Assembly: GCA_949283905.1 (NCBI GenBank)
Contig: CASDUB010000199.1
Span: forward strand, 1 to 14,754
Length of the DNA: 14,754 nucleotides
Origin: an uncultured Lachnospiraceae bacterium
GTDB lineage: Bacteria > Bacillota > Clostridia > Lachnospirales > Lachnospiraceae
Direction of reading: 5' to 3'
The notes under the pieces were generated by a model. It did no database searches, was not told the origin of the DNA, and saw only the letters and a program-made list of their open reading frames with translations. The translations under genes were made by a program, and so were the position numbers. Below are positions 13,220 through 14,754 of this stretch, one piece after another; positions within the stretch are counted from its first letter, which is position 1; every line of letters begins with the position of its first letter.

Positions 13220-14754
13220 ATGTACATTGAAGAATACAAACGCTGGCTTCAGGCTGATCTTGAGGACGCTGACCTTAAACCGGAACTTACAAGAATAGAC
13301 GGAAACGATGAGGAGATCAAAGACAGATTTGCCGTAGCCCTCAAATTCGGAACGGCAGGACTCAGAGGAGTTCTCGGAGCAGGAACAAACCGCATGAACA
13401 TATATGTTGTACGTCAGGCTACGCAGGGACTTGCGAACTGGGTAAAAACACAGGGCGGATCCCAGACAGTTGCAGTGAGCTATGACAGCCGCATCAAGAG
13501 CGACGTATTTGCAAAAGAGACGGCAGGCGTGCTTGCAGCAAACGGTATCAATGTACGTATATATGACGCGCTTATGCCGGTGCCGGCGCTTTCTTTCGCG
13601 ACAAGATATTACAACTGCAACGCCGGAGTAATGATAACGGCGTCCCACAATCCGGCCAAATACAACGGATACAAGGCGTATGGTCCCGACGGATGTCAGA
13701 TGACTGACGATGCGGCAGCTGTTGTATATGATGAGATTCAAAAGACAGACATACTTACAGGCGCGAAATACATGTCGTTTGCATCTGGCGTCGAGGCAGG
13801 ACTTATCAGATTCTGTTCTGACGACTGCAAAGACGCATTTTATAAAGCAATCGAAGACAGACAGGTTCGACCGGGTCTTTGTAAAGACGCGGGGCTTAAA
13901 CTTGTATACAGCCCGCTTAACGGTTCGGGACTCGTACCTGTAACTCATGTTTTGAATGATATCGGAATATCCGACATAACGATAGTTCACGAGCAGGAAT
14001 ATCCGAACGGATATTTTACGACATGCAGTTATCCTAATCCTGAGATTTTCGAAGCCCTTAAGTCAGGACTTGAACTTGCAGAAAAAGAAGGCGCGGATCT
14101 CATGCTTGCGACAGACCCGGATGCTGACCGTGTCGGCATCGCCATGAAATGCCCCGACGGTTCTTACGAACTTGTAACGGGAAATGAAATGGGAGCCCTC
14201 CTGCTTGACTATATATGTGCTGGACGAATCGAAAAAGGAACGATGCCAAAGAATCCTATCGCTGTTAAATCTCTTGTTTCTACTCCTCTTGCGGATGCCA
14301 TCGCTGAACATTACGGAGTTGAGATGAGAAATGTCCTCACAGGATTTAAGTGGATCGGTGACCAGATACTGCAGCTTGAAAATAAGAATGAAGAAGACAG
14401 ATTCATATTCGGATTTGAAGAGAGTTACGGATATCTTGCAGGCACATATGTAAGAGATAAAGACGCGGTTATCGCGTCGATGCTCATATGTGAGATGGCT
14501 TCATATTACAGAAGCATCGGAAGTTCGATAAAACAGCGCCTCGAAGAGATCTACGCTCAGTACGGACGTTACTACAACAAAACAGACAGCGTTGAATTCC
14601 CTGGTCTTACAGGAATGGATAAGATGGCGGGAATCATGTCGCAGCTTCGTGAAGATCCGTTAAAAGAGATCGCGGGAATAGAAGTAGTTAAGGCGATCGA
14701 TTATAAAGATACTGCTTCTACAGGTCTTCCTTCGGCAAATGTTCTTTCGTATAC
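13220..14754 (+). CDS. pgcA: Alpha-phosphoglucomutase / phospho-sugar mutase, 3' partial
   Basis: This enzyme interconverts glucose 1-phosphate and glucose 6-phosphate (possibly also mannose phosphates), supplying sugar nucleotides for surface glycans and glycogen. The frame is open for 511 codons from the ATG to the window edge. The N-terminus has FGTAGLRGVLGAGTNRMN, typical of the PgcA type. The active-site loop is TASHNP (phosphoserine Ser142), the metal loop is TDPDADR (Asp299, Asp301, Asp303), and the sugar-binding loop is GFEESYG (Glu400-Ser402). PgcA-type proteins run to roughly 580 residues, so about 70 residues are missing at the right edge. AAAGGAA lies 9 bases before the start, and a consensus promoter precedes it. 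Choice between glucose and mannose substrates is by overall resemblance only. Confidence 0.95.
   Translation, partial: MYIEEYKRWLQADLEDADLKPELTRIDGNDEEIKDRFAVALKFGTAGLRGVLGAGTNRMNIYVVRQATQGLANWVKTQGGSQTVAVSYDSRIKSDVFAKETAGVLAANGINVRIYDALMPVPALSFATRYYNCNAGVMITASHNPAKYNGYKAYGPDGCQMTDDAAAVVYDEIQKTDILTGAKYMSFASGVEAGLIRFCSDDCKDAFYKAIEDRQVRPGLCKDAGLKLVYSPLNGSGLVPVTHVLNDIGISDITIVHEQEYPNGYFTTCSYPNPEIFEALKSGLELAEKEGADLMLATDPDADRVGIAMKCPDGSYELVTGNEMGALLLDYICAGRIEKGTMPKNPIAVKSLVSTPLADAIAEHYGVEMRNVLTGFKWIGDQILQLENKNEEDRFIFGFEESYGYLAGTYVRDKDAVIASMLICEMASYYRSIGSSIKQRLEEIYAQYGRYYNKTDSVEFPGLTGMDKMAGIMSQLREDPLKEIAGIEVVKAIDYKDTASTGLPSANVLSY

Noticed and set aside
13124..13990. 288-codon minus-strand open frame opposite the phosphoglucomutase gene
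   Set aside because: It would overlap the consensus promoter and the conserved mutase N-terminus, and it is rich in Cys, Arg and Val as expected of a shadow frame.

Overview
The window looks like a chromosomal segment of a low-to-moderate GC Firmicute, most likely a clostridial organism of the Lachnospiraceae type. The reasons are AT-rich spacers, strong GGAG-type ribosome binding sites, a short rplS-lepB-rbgA-rnhB-yraN block, a Firmicute-style L19 leader, glucan/choline-binding-type wall repeats and a PgcA-type phosphoglucomutase. This placement is inferred from gene content and was not tested by a search. No tRNA, rRNA, CRISPR array, transposase, phage gene or toxin-antitoxin pair was seen. 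No gene-free stretch exceeds 300 bases; the longest (6839-7110) is described below.

Region 1 (1-6313) is a tightly packed plus-strand set of four genes with gaps of 8, 7 and 13 bases and no terminator between them. In order they are: a wall-binding M15 peptidase whose 5' end lies outside the window, a tandem family 2 glycosyltransferase, a VWA protein with a metallopeptidase-like N-terminal domain, and a MoxR-like AAA+ ATPase. The first two genes act on the cell surface. The last two form a classic ATPase/VWA pair of the MoxR-VWA (RavA-ViaA) type, thought to act as a chaperone or assembly machine. Their co-transcription suggests, but does not prove, that the machine serves the surface system.

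Region 2 (about 6374-9686) is a housekeeping block. A promoter and a candidate L19 autoregulatory leader precede rplS, and a perfect 9-bp hairpin terminator follows it. A 143-base run of three strong hairpins then separates rplS from lepB, rbgA, rnhB and yraN, which overlap or abut. They cover protein export, 50S assembly, RNA-DNA hybrid repair and a predicted nuclease. LepB shows Arg where the catalytic Lys is normally found.

Region 3 (about 9668-13118) holds accessory genes: a duplicated SseB-domain protein with its own candidate promoter, a convergent membrane-anchored amidase whose 3' end overlaps it by 32 bases, a divergent HAD phosphatase, and an AEC-family carrier ending at a clear terminator.

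Region 4 (13136-14754) is a consensus promoter embedded in an AT palindrome, a 5'-UTR hairpin and a phosphoglucomutase gene that runs off the right edge.

Most genes are recognisable families. The most unusual signals are the hairpin array at 6901-7043, the missing HExxH glutamate in the VWA protein, the Lys-to-Arg change in LepB, and the link between the MoxR-VWA pair and surface-glycan genes. I did not find a clear-cut new defence or mobile system.
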